Assembly (NCBI GenBank): GCA_037178625.1
Contig: JAWZXG010000024.1
Coordinates: 310,001 to 374,000 of the forward strand
From: Skeletonema tropicum
Lineage: Eukaryota > Bacillariophyta > Thalassiosirophyceae > Thalassiosirales > Thalassiosiraceae
Direction: 5' to 3'
Length of the DNA stretch: 64,000 nucleotides
The translations under genes were made by a program, and so were the position numbers. The notes beneath the pieces are model-generated. The model saw only the letters and a program-made list of their open reading frames with translations. It was not told the origin of the DNA and made no database searches. Each line of letters begins with the position of its first letter. Position 1 is the stretch's first letter. Positions 28,551 to 39,954 of this stretch are shown in pieces.

Positions 28551-31500
28551 CTACACTACATTTACATCTTCAAGACGTCCTCGTCTCCTCGCCCTGTCAA
28601 AATCAATTTGTTGGAGACCTCTCATTCGGTCGAGAAAGGCCATGTAGTCTCGTGATGGTGGTTTGATATCACGGAGCTTAAGTCTTCGGAACAAATATAG
28701 GCCTGTTAGAGTCCGAACCCGAGAAAGAATAACGTATATCCAGTTAGTGGACCTGTTCCAGGAGCAGACAATGACATTGTCTTTCGTCAGACCTTGGAGT
28801 TTGTGGCCTGTAATGGCGTCGCTTGCATTCACCGGAAGTTGAGTCACACCACACGCCATCGGTATTGTCTCTTTCGTCATGTCATGGGGGGTTACGTGCG
28901 CTGTGGCAGTGACCTTTTTGGGCTTGAGTTTGAAATATCTTGGCGAATCACCTTTTCTGGGATAGTGTTCGAACTCGGCAAATTCCACGTCCGATGCGCA
29001 GACAGTCCAGACCTTTCTTCCGTCCCACACTTCGCACCCATAGCTAATTGGGTTGTCTCTCAATTTCACCCGAACTAGTCGAGCCTGGGTTCCGTTACCC
29101 GTTCCTTGTTCCTTCAGATTATCGTTTGAATTGCACATGAAATATGCGCCAATATAACAACAAAGATGCGGACTTATCAATTTCTTTCCCTGTCTCACGT
29201 CTGTATCTCCGAGTTCAATTATTCTCTGGCGCAGCGTACCAACTTTTGCATCCGACGAAGTTAGTGATTCTATGAGGCCTTTTATAATGATAGTGTGATG
29301 GGGGGGATCGTCGTCGTCGCCAGCTTGTGGGTGTGTTTGCCTAAGATGCTCTTGAAATATGGCCGCTGTTATTGCATTTCTTTGCTTATTGGTCTCACAA
29401 GCGTAGCAGGTATCGCCATCGAATTGCTTGGGTAATTTAATACCATCGTCACCAACGTATCTCTTGTTGATTTTATCCACGTCATCCTGTGTCATTTCAC
29501 CTCTACATAATCTCTGCAGAATGCGTCCATATGCTTCATCGTCTTTAAATCGGTGGAGACCATCCAGGATGATGGCGCAGTTGATGTTGTTCTCAAAATG
29601 TCTCGAGGATGTGGGGTGCCATAACTTTTGCGATGCTTTCATTTGAATAGGCTCGTTTTGTTGAAAGTCTCCAGCAAATATGATGCTATACCCTCCAAAT
29701 GGTTGGCGATTATTACCAATCCTCTGCAAAGTCCTGTCAAGCTTCAAAAGCTCGTCATCTTTCAGGAATGACACCTCGTCGATTATGAGGATGCGGACAC
29801 CCTCAAACGCCTTCTCCTCGTCAGCGCTCAGGTGTGGAGTGCTGCCCTGTTTGGCGATGTAGGTTGCCTTCACTGTGGTGACCCCCCCAAACGCAGCAGC
29901 AGCTGATCCAGTGTAGGCCGTAAACAGAAATGTATTATCCGCCCACATGATAGACGTAGCCTTGCAAAATTCGTAGCAAAACTTCTGTGCAATCTTGATT
30001 GCGGTGCTTTTACCTGCTCCGGCAAATCCCGTCACAAACATGAGCAGCTGCTCTCTTCCTCCCCTCTCTCGTAATTCCTGCTTCAATGCCTCGATGTCAT
30101 TCATGGTATCTTTCCCGATTGCGGTCCATAGTCCCCCTAGTAACGTTGAGCCGTCTTCGTCTTGCGTCAATAAACCAAGCAAGAATGAACAGGCAATCAC
30201 TTCGTACATGATGTATTGTTTCTCGTCGAGGCGTTTCTTTTCATCCCGCAGGACAGCACGAGCAACACCTTCGAGTGTAGGAACTGAAACCTGTTGAGGT
30301 TTGTCCTCCCCGGCACATCCTTGCTCATGCGGCGAATCCGGAACAGGAATGTTCATATTGCAGTCGGATTCATCTGTGGAGTAAACATCATCGTAATTCC
30401 CTCCACCCAGGAGTGAACCCTTGATCAGCTGTATGATAGTGGGGTATGATCCCCTCTCTGTCTCCTCGGACTTTCGATCATTTGATACTGTGGGGGTAGC
30501 GGTGCTGGTAGTGGTAGATGCACCAATATCATTCCCAGAGATAGCAGTATTATTGGTCGAGCTGGAGATGATTGATTCATCTGGCGACGACGATGCAAGA
30601 CGGGCTTCCACGAGACGGGTATGGGTAATGTTGGTCGGATCAAGGAGCCTTTTGTGAGTGTAGGCGCGGACAAAATTCTCGTATTCTTCTCCCTCCTCCC
30701 CATTTTCGTATTGTGCACAGTAAAAGGCGATATCTTTTACTAGATTGTCATTCTGCTCCTCCGAGTCATCCCGTGCATCCCTTTCAGCGTATTTCTCTGG
30801 GAAAGGTGCAAGATCCGAAATTACGTCTGTAGCGCGGCCTTGACATTGTTCCATACTCATTCTGTCCTCGTTGTTCTGTAAAATATCAAATCCTTTAACC
30901 CAGAAAGCGGGCCCAGTTTCATTGCCGTCCTCATTCAGATACAAATACTGTTTCGATAACAAGCTTTTGTCGTCTTTGATGTCAATAGCACTCGGCGGTA
31001 GCAGGAACTCCGTCTCGCATTTTTCTTTATAAGAAAGACGGCCCATCTGCCTATAGTACTCGATGCGGAACGCATTGAATCTGTTCCAGTAACTATTCCC
31101 TTCGGTCCGTTCCCCCTTCAAAACGTCTAATCCATTTTCCCCACGAAAGGGGCAGAACATCAAAAGAGCCATCTTTGCATAATTCTCTCGTTTCTTTTTC
31201 ACCTCTTCGCTTGGTGCATCGTCGTTGACGCGAAGTTCTTCGATGCGGCACAGGCTACCATCGGGTAGCGACACGTTTGGGATCCTGACACGTTTCAGCT
31301 TGCTCAGATAAGCGAAGTTCACGCCAGGGTGACCTTTTTCAAATGCCATTTGTTTTGTTTCGGCTCCGGCATCATTGGACAGACCATCCTTTTTGTACCC
31401 CTTTGCGTAATACATTGATTGCTGGTAAAAGCAGAGAGCTTCCAAGTCTCTGGGCCGATAAATGTAGTCATTGGCAGATATGTCCTTCCATTGTGTCACC

Positions 31501-34500
31501 TCATTGCGACCCTCCTTGCATATCCGAACTATGGCGCTGACCTCATCGCTTCCATTCTCCAAAACTTCTGCTAACTGACCCACGAGCAACTCCGCAAAGT
31601 CATGAGAGAAATGAAATCTCGATCCTTTATTAGACGCAAGGTTGTGGCTCATCGGAGCACTAATTACATTCCGCGACGTCGCCGCGTTGATTCCCGATAA
31701 AACTCGAGACAGGCCCTCAACCCAAGTATTTGTTTCCTTTTCTTCTTCTTTGGTCCCCTCCCCTGACTGTTCGCGTTCTTCTCTCTCACGTTGTGCCCTG
31801 ACTAATCGCCTGATGACACTCTTAGCAACAACATCCCTCGGTTCTCTGTCATCAGACTGCGTATTTTTGCAGTTGTAAAGTGTCTGGTACCAAGTTTGCC
31901 CCGAATCGCCGATCGCAATGTTTGTGTTGCAAGTGAATATATGGGACAGCACTCGATTGTAAACGTTCATAAATTGGCACCCCTGAGGACGCTGAATTTC
32001 GACAACGAACCTGTTTTCTCTGCACGTACCACCATCCAACGTGTGCCGCATCACCTCAATCGGCGTATTCCCATCATACACCCGTGTCCCTTTGTTCTTT
32101 GCCACTTCCTTGGCCAGGTTATTCACGACAGCAGCATCCTTGGACAAGTCGTGCAAGGTAGCCGTGTTAGTCTCATCAGCTGCGTCTTCGATCGATTTAG
32201 CCACGGCAGCAACTTCCTGGATGAGATTCTCGACATCGAAAGAACTTCTAGAATTGGCCTCGGACAGGCGCTCGACTGATCTTTTTAATCTTTCATCGAT
32301 TTCCTCTTCTGACCAATGACACTGCCCCCATTCATCAAGTTCTTCTTCTTCCGCCCTCTTTTCTTGCCACAAAAGAATCAGATCTTTCATCACGTCGGTT
32401 ACAAGAATATCAAGCTCATTCCCAGAAGTCGCCAGAAAGGGAAACAGGAAACGGCACTCACACCCTTTCTTAAAACAAGAAGAAGCATGTTTCGTTGCAT
32501 GTTGATTAAATCGTTCGTTCAAAAGGATATACCTCGATATCGAATCAGGATCCGAGCCATTGACATCTGGCACATCATACATGGTACGATAAGCGGCAAT
32601 GTCCAGCCTTTCACTGGAAAGCGGATAATTTAATGAGTTCGCGGAGGATCCTTGCTGAAGGTTCTTCAGCACCTCTGTGGTAACATCGGTGGTGGCCTCG
32701 CATTTGCCACACGATTTGCATTGCATCACGCGTCCTTTTATATTTTTGCAACCTTCCTCGTGCCTAGCTTCTCTGAGTATGCTGGGACAGCAATTCTGGA
32801 AGATTTCATTCACAGGCCCCTTCTTGTCGTCTGTTCCACGACATGTGTGCGTAACCTCGACTTCAAAATCACATTGACGAGCGCACATTATCTTGTTCAC
32901 GTATGCGATATAGCTAGCTCTTGCGAGTTCTCTTGTATTCTTATCTTTGGCAAACAGCAGGCGTCTCAATTGGCCAAAGTGCTTTATCCACACAAGCCAG
33001 TGGGAATGGAGTGACCCCCTTCCTTGCTCCTCGTCGGCTCTGCAATAAGCCTCCATCACTCCAAACAACATCCTTTTCCCCCTCTGCTTCTGCGGTTCCC
33101 AGCCAAACAAGCACTCTAAAGCTATCTGCATCGCACCCTGAAACTCTAGAGAACAGGCTCCAGGATATTTTCGTCGGATTCTTCGCCGTAACGTCAGATC
33201 AGCTAAGCATTCTGCATCGGACGAGTCCAGTGGAGGCATTGACGTCTATGTTGGAGACACGCCCAAAGGAAAAAGAGAAAGATGAGTGTTTACCCTAATA
33301 ACATCAATCTGCCACTACAAGTTACATTACAAAGCAGAGGACTTACTCCTTCGCCATTGGCATCCGCATATGGGTATAGTCGCACTCTGAAGCTACACTC
33401 ATCGTCAATCGTTATTGTTACAAAGAGAGAGTGCATCCCGAAGAAGTCCTGAAGGGCAAAGCACTTCCGCCGAGCGCTCTTTGCAGCTTCTTCATTCATG
33501 CCCAAATGGCGGCAAGATGCGCTCACAGCCTTGAGAAACTTGCTGGCTGTACTAGTACTTTTCTTGTTGGCATGCTCCTCGTTGATTGCTTCTTCAATTT
33601 CCTCGATGGTCATTTTGCCGATTTCATCACCAACTGCTTCACCATGCTCGTTAACCAGTGGCCTACATTTCATCACGGCGCTCTTAAACGATAATATCCG
33701 CCCAAGTAAAAAGTTTGCGACAAGCACGAATTCACTTTCCATGAACTGAGGCAGGGACAACTTTAGATAATGCCGAATTATTTCCTCATCAGAAATCTTA
33801 TTCCGGCGTTCTAGAGTTGGCCCTCCACTTCCAAATGGGAATACAGTAGGAAACACACTCTCCAACTTCATTACATCCAAATGACTGGCATAATTGCCCC
33901 CGTGTATAGCAAGCGTTGGCGCCGAGTGATCTTTCAGAATGGCCATCACAAGTTCCCTACTCGTTTTGTACACACTTGTGTCTGTTGTTGGTTCCCCTCC
34001 ACCAGAAAAGTAAAATGTAGCACCTTCTTCCTTATTCTCTTTTGCGGGGTCCCCAGGTATATCCGTGTTTGAATCGGAATCAGGGTCTTCTACCAACTCA
34101 ATATTTACAGCTGAACTTTCATCCTCTATTACCAAGTCCCTGAATGCGGGGTGGTGTTCCTTGAACCAGTGAAGCAAGCCAAAATAAAGCCTTGTGTCCA
34201 GCTCTGCCTTCTTTCGAACAATGTCTTTTTGGGTTGGTGTCATCCTCCCATTCAAAACCACATAAATATTTGACGCAACACCTGATTGGTGTAGACAATT
34301 TAATGCACCTGCAACCTTCGCCTGATCTGTCTCAAAGAACTGAAAATTTCCGATCAGGCTCTGATGCCTGCCTCCTCGGTAAGAGAATATATAAGCGTAA
34401 GGACGAGTGGGAGAAATGGCAGCAGCCATAACACTCGTCACTAAGCTCACCGTCTGATTAGGAATGGGCTTTCCGTGCTCGTCGTGGACTTCTTTTGTCG

Positions 34501-36874
34501 TCTTCAAGCTTTTCATCTCTCCATCTTGTTCAAACGCGATGGTTGTAGGTATGGTTCCGATCAAGAAGCCATTGGCAATCGAGTGTTTTGGAGGGGATTC
34601 GCTCTTGGTCCTTAGGGAGGCTTTACAGCTTGAACAGATCATGAATTCACTAGCATCATCTTTACCGAAGCGCCTCGAGAGGAGCATGCCTTCCATACCA
34701 CTAATTTCGTACTGTTGTTTGAGCTCTTGGTCAATTTCCTGTCCTCCATGATAATATTCTTGGTACGCCTCTACTCCAAGTCGGTCTTTGTGCTCTAGAA
34801 GTTCTTCCTTCGTGATCCAACACAGCTCCTCCGTTCCAATAATGAATTCATCACACACACTGCACCCAATGGCTCGGTGGCAGCCATCGCAATTGCAGCT
34901 GTCACCATTTTTTGTATTTGTACGTAACAGCAGCTCTCGTGCCTTGTTTGCACCATCCAAGTTCACTTCGATGTAAGGCACTTCACCATTGATGAAGATG
35001 TCGTCATCCTCGCAATAGGCATAATGTTCGACCTTGTTGGCTTCGGTTGCTTCGTTCCTCCTCTTTCGCCTTTCATTATCGTCCTGCTGCCGCCGTTTCT
35101 TCTGCTGGGGAGTCTCGTTTTTCCGTTCCTCACGTTTTCGCGAGGCATCTGCGTGGAGTTGAGCTGCGCGTCGCTGGGGTGTCCCTGCTCTCCGCCGCTT
35201 TTTCGTATCAGCTGCCCTGTTGCTCCTCAGCTCATCGTCACACGCCCTTATTAGATTCCGCCGTCTATTCTCTTGTTGCCTTGCGGATTCGTCAGGAGGA
35301 GGCGGTATGTATGTGACATCATTCTCACAACAGAGCTTCTTCAGCTTCTCTTCAGCTTTAATTCGACTTCGATTTTTTTTAATCCTAGCGTTTCGATTTT
35401 TTCGTATCCTCCCACACTCCTCTACCATGCTCTTCCGTCTCACAGCCTGCTGCTGCTCCGATTCATGCTTCGGGGGTGTTAAATATGCTACACCACACGA
35501 CGTGCATTGCCTCTCCAATTCACTCTCCTTCCCAGTCCATTTGCGAGTGCGATGAGGGTCATATACTACACGAGAAGCAGCTGCTGCGGCGCCTAATCCA
35601 ACAACAGCAACTGCGGCGGGTGCTTGAAAGGAACTCCCTACTGACTTACTATTCGGCGCAGTGACGAGCGTAGGGAGACTCAGGATGATTAACATTTGAA
35701 GAAGCCTCGATGACATCATGCCACGTGAATTCTTCAGGCAAACTCCTCTTGATGATGGGAGCGGCAATGAGTGTTTATGTTTTGCACCATCATAACAATC
35801 ATCAGTGCAGATGTCCTTGAGGTGTGCTTGTGCTTGTTTCAAAGAAGGAAATTGCCAATATAAACACCAACCAGCAGAAATAGCACCAGCAATGATGGCA
35901 CCTATTCTCGACGCAACAACATCTTTGAAAGTTGCTGCAAGAACATTCAGCACCGACAATTCGCCGCAAGGTACAGATCGATCATTTGGCTCTGCGACAT
36001 AGAGGGGATGGCCCAAAAGGATCAATAAACAAAGAATCCTTTTCCAGGGGGTATTGGATGGATTCCTTGATCGAGTTCTATGATTTCTGCTGCGGCTGCT
36101 TTCCGTTTCTGATCTCACATCGCACATGACTTGTTGTATGGCGAAAGAGATAGAGATAGTTCTCGCGAGGAGGAGGAATAGGCGCCATTGCAATTGCATA
36201 CGCCTGAACTGCATGATCTTCTTGCGCCAGAAACAGCGGGAATAATATCCTGTGCAGGCGAGAGTGTACTGCGTCCAGAAAACAGATATCGCAACACTAT
36301 ACCTCGCGAGGATGATGGCATTCGCCACATAACCAACTGCAGCAGCCCTTAGAGAGCAACCGACCAATTCAAGGAAATCGGCGATGGAGTAGCTGTTCCG
36401 ATTGGATCGCAAAGCATTGTTCTTGGAGAAAGTTAGTGCCATGTCCCTCCACTTGTTTCTTTTCAGTCCAGGCCAGCGCTTTTTGATGCGCTTTGGTGGG
36501 CGCTGGGTAGCTCTTTTGGGGAGCATTGTTGTTATATGGAGTGAAACTGCCGCAGCCACAATTTCGTAAAGCAGTCTTTTGAATACCACCAAGGATGAGT
36601 TGCTTCTGATATCTCTTTTCTTGGCATCAATCTTGTAACTCGTCTCTGTCCTAGGGCAAACAGGAAGACGAACATCAGCAGACAAGGGTTCATTGCGGAA
36701 CCCTGAATCGATGACAGCGCACATCGTGTCAGAAGGTATTATAGTAGCCACATTTGTGTGTGTGTTTGATGTCTCTACGTTGACGCGAATGCGATTTTCA
36801 TTGGCATTGGAATCAAACGGAGATGGACACACACAACAGAGTATTGCTAGTAACAAAAGATTAAGTCTTGTCAT
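28551..36874 (-). CDS. Helitron-type Rep/helicase transposase, one predicted intron
   Basis: Exon 1 is 36874-33347 (ends GAAGGA before GTAAGT). The intron is 33346-33246 (101 bp, ends CAACATAG). Exon 2 is 33245-28551; phase 0, about 2740 residues. The N-terminal 440 residues are unusual, with several hydrophobic segments. Then come two basic repeats, each opening with a Cys pair (CTSCGVAYLTPP and CCENDVTYIPPP), a Cys-rich DUF6570-like region (CNCDGCHRAIGCSVC, MICSSCKASL), and the Helitron N-terminal domain (FPTVFPFGSGGP). The Rep HUH-type motif is EEQGRGSLHSHWLVWI. The C-terminal Pif1-family helicase has Walker A (GFAGAGKST), Walker B (ILIIDEVSFL), motif III (IFAGDFQQNEP), motif V (AITGHKLQGLT) and motif VI (YVILSRVR). 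All motifs look intact. Helitrons move by rolling-circle replication. I could not find TC/CTRR ends. Confidence 0.85.
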
Positions 36875-38335
36875 AATAGTAATAGTACTATGCTGAACCT
36901 GAAATAGCAATCACGAGGAGAGAATGTTTCAAATGATTTTATGGACACACTTGCATCCAGATTTGAGAGGATGAGCCTAATATCACTTAGATTCGTGTGG
37001 TCACCACGTATCAGCTAAAGTTGAATTGGGGGGCCTCTGAGATATTGACACTTGGGCTGGGGTTGCACGATTTGGAATTGAAGTTATTGTGGACTTAGGT
37101 TTGACTTAAAGTCCTAAAAACTCAATTTGAAAAAAGTTGATGTACCACTTGTAAAAAGGTAGCAGAACCCAGAATCAAAACAAAAACAAAGGGTGAGAAC
37201 TTTCCTCCTTCTTCCTACATAACGTATGTAGCTAACTCGTAACTCGAGCCTGGTTTGTACGCATATTTTTTTAAGTTGCTTGTTTGTACTCTATTTTTTA
37301 AGCTGCTTATTTCTAATTCATGGACGTAGGAATTAGTAGTCGATTTTAAAAAAGCGCAACTCTTCCGCCCACGGACAGATTCTGTTTTTCCGAGTAGCTC
37401 TAGCCATACTAAGTAAGTATAACTTACCTACATGTACGCTAACGCTTTACATGGTTAGTAGAGTTAGTCTTTACTTTTTAGCTCTCCCTTAGTATGTCCG
37501 GTCGAATACTCGTGTATGTGACGGTGTAGGGCTCCTGATTTTCCATGAAAACATGCTATATTCCAACCAGTCCAATTATGTTGTAGCCGCAATGAAATAG
37601 AGAAACCTGGTCAAACATCGTTGATTGTTATATAATAGTCATCACCTCACTGACTTTTGGCACCTCTACATCTTGTATTCTGTCAGATATATGCATTCTC
37701 CTTTTTGATGTATTTTGTGGAAATTATCCATTTTCACCACCTGTATTCACCATACCACTGCATGCGTCATATAACGCCCAGGCACACTCTAGAGGGAACT
37801 GATCGCCGCTTAATAGTATATAGTTGGCGTGTGCAAACCAGTTCGGTGGCAGAGCAGCTCCATCTATTCATCTGAAGACCATATTGAATGTGTATCATCA
37901 CACCGATGTCAAAGCGCAATTTTCCGACACCTCTACTTTGGTGCCATGATATGTAGCAATGGCGTCGGTCGATGACCAACTGAGGACATCACTTCACAGA
38001 AAGGCTATTGGAGAGGGAGTTACTGCAGTGGGGCTGTCTAATTTTATGTGTAGCTAGTGTTGTTGATGTCAGCACGTACGGGGTCGAGGTGCGCCATGGT
38101 GATCGCTAGTGATTTTTTTCATTTTCCCCTGGGCATCTTCTGGTTAAATAAGAGAAAGGATGATAAGGACGAAACGTATCGTGGATTGCCGCTTCCGCTG
38201 GTCGAGTACCGCTAATGGTAGTGAAGTCCCATTTCATATGTAGGAGTGCCGTTTATGTGCCGCAGAGGAATGTAAGACGGGTGGAATGATGGTGGTAAAA
38301 AGTTTCATGCGGGGCATTTGACAAAAGTGAGAAAT
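36875..38335. other. Noncoding region, about 1.46 kb
   Basis: No credible gene. It contains the inner inverted motif at 38128-38146 (complement of 23172-23190). The stretch just before the Rep/helicase ATG (36910-36899) reads like a splice acceptor (CTATTTCAG), so an upstream exon cannot be excluded. Confidence 0.4.
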
Positions 38336-38435
38336 GTGCGAGCGTTGTGTGAGAAAGAGCCACCTTACGTATGTAGGAATTGCGTATATGTACCTGGCGC
38401 TATTTGATTATTGAGAAACGGCGCTATGATTATGG
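38336..38435 (-). repeat. Right 100-bp inverted repeat of the large element
   Basis: The reverse complement matches 22824-22925; its outer end is ATGATTATGG. Confidence 0.85.
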
Positions 38436-39588
38436 GTGGGTGCGTTGTACATCACTCAATCAAGTCAAGTTGAAGCCACAATAGGAGAGTGCGATAGAGC
38501 TGTGCATGACCAATGCGCCATCCCTAAACGCAAACTCAACACGGAGATTATGGCTCTCAATCGACGAATTAATAGTATTCCCCCGACGTGATAGATTTGT
38601 GAATGTTTATGAACGCATCCCTCATCAGCGGACTGCACGGAAGTGATAAAATAGATATCATCCCGTGCACCCACCCCACCGTGTAACCAAAGCCAACTTC
38701 TGCATAAAACTCTCTGAAGCATAGATGTCGCTTTGATACTCTTAAAAACTAGAGAAGAGTATTCCACGTGTTGTGAAACCAACCAAACCATTGACATAGA
38801 ACATGTTGTTGTGTCGTTAACAAATATCTAATGTCATCCAACCCCCGTCAAACCCACCCAAAGCGCCGGCAATTGCTTCAAGGGACGGGTACAGATCGTA
38901 GATGAACCAAACTGGCCGCTGCATGAAGAATATTGCATGAAGAATATTGGCCTGCTGTTCAAATCACGTTCTTAATAAATCCACAATCTGTATTATTTCA
39001 CCGTTTCCACCAACACACGCAACATCCATGATATCCCTGTTCATATCCCATCTAAACCCCCCTCAAAGCTCCCGTCACCAAGACGGTTGCGTGTGGACAC
39101 TGCGAGACAACGGAGGTCATGTCGATAGACACGGCGGTAGCAAAACTCCGGAACGTTATATTACACGTCATCACGTCATTACGTCAAGCAGCCACGAAGG
39201 AAATAAAGACAAAAAGGAACCCAGTGACAAGCTTTAGTAAGTAGCGCATAAAAAATTCGAATCTCTGACAATAGCAACACTATCGATGATCAACTTCGAC
39301 ACTGATCACTTTGGCAGTAGACTGGACCGATAAATTTGCTGACAAACAAAGTTGTAAGCTTGCTGGATCATTGCTTTCTTCCCAGCCAAATCTTGTACGT
39401 ATGTAGTGGATCTGTAAGTGATTTTTCTCACAACGCTTAAAGTGACACGTGACGCCACAAAGTGTTGACAGACCGCCGTACAAATTTCCAGCTGCTGTTC
39501 CTCTCTTCACCTTGGCTTTCATTCTCTACTTCCCTCCTCCCCACCAGCTTAACTTGAATGCAGTACACGTTGCTGCGTGTCAAGGATA
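38436..39588. other. Intergenic region without a recognised feature
   Basis: Short frames only, none with a known domain or good codon structure. Confidence 0.4.
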
Positions 39589-39751
39589 TAGCGCATTTTC
39601 TCGATAATCAAATAGGACGAGGTTGATGTATGTGATTCCTATAGACATAAGGTATCCCTTTCTCAATTGTGAGAGAAAAGGGTCCTTACGAGCGTAGGAA
39701 TTCGATACATGAACCTCGCGCCATTTCATTACTTATCGAGAAAATGGGCTA
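39589..39751. mobile_element. 163-bp foldback MITE related to the large inverted repeats
   Basis: Its two arms of about 77 bp are imperfect inverted copies, meeting at TTTCTCAATTGTGAGAGAAA. The outer sequence (TAGCGCATTTTCTCGATAAT) and the inner GATTCCTA and ACATAAGG blocks follow the same order as in 22824-22925 (AGCGCCGTTTCTCAATAATC ... AATTCCTACATACG). So it is a short nonautonomous relative of the 15.6-kb element ends. It lies about 200 bp upstream of the DUF839 gene. Confidence 0.75.
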
Positions 39752-39954
39752 TGATTACGGCGCGCAACTATCATGGACATTATTTCATCGACATCGATCA
39801 TTCGTCGGCATCATTTTTTTTGCTCTCTCTCAGAGCGCTAAGTGCAACAGTGTTTTCACAACATATCAACGCCAACAGGTAGCACTAGCACAGCTCACAG
39901 AAAGATCATTGCATTGAGTGACTGATAGACTTCATACAAGGAGATAAGGATAAG

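Larger units (their letters stand above)
22824..38435. mobile_element. Possible 15.6-kb element bounded by 100-bp inverted repeats
   Basis: The ends 22824-22925 and 38336-38435 are inverted copies at about 90% identity. A second inverted pair, TTAACCAGAAGATGCCCAG, lies at 23172-23190 and 38128-38146, at similar distances inside the two ends. Each arm occurs here singly, whereas the related small MITE at 39589-39751 has both arms together, so the two halves look like the ends of one unit. Cargo: truncated dUTPase, unknown repeat protein, RING protein, Helitron-type Rep/helicase. No transposase or clear target duplication was found, and the Helitron gene may be a later arrival. Confidence 0.45.

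Noticed and set aside
22824..38435. Polinton/Maverick or virophage-like element
   Set aside because: No DNA polymerase B, retroviral-type integrase, packaging ATPase, protease or capsid gene could be recognised.
38465..39237. Open frames of about 100 residues
   Set aside because: No domain, and no supporting signal on either strand.
39240..39275. tRNA B-box-like sequence (AATTCGAATCT)
   Set aside because: No A box, acceptor stem or cloverleaf can be formed around it.
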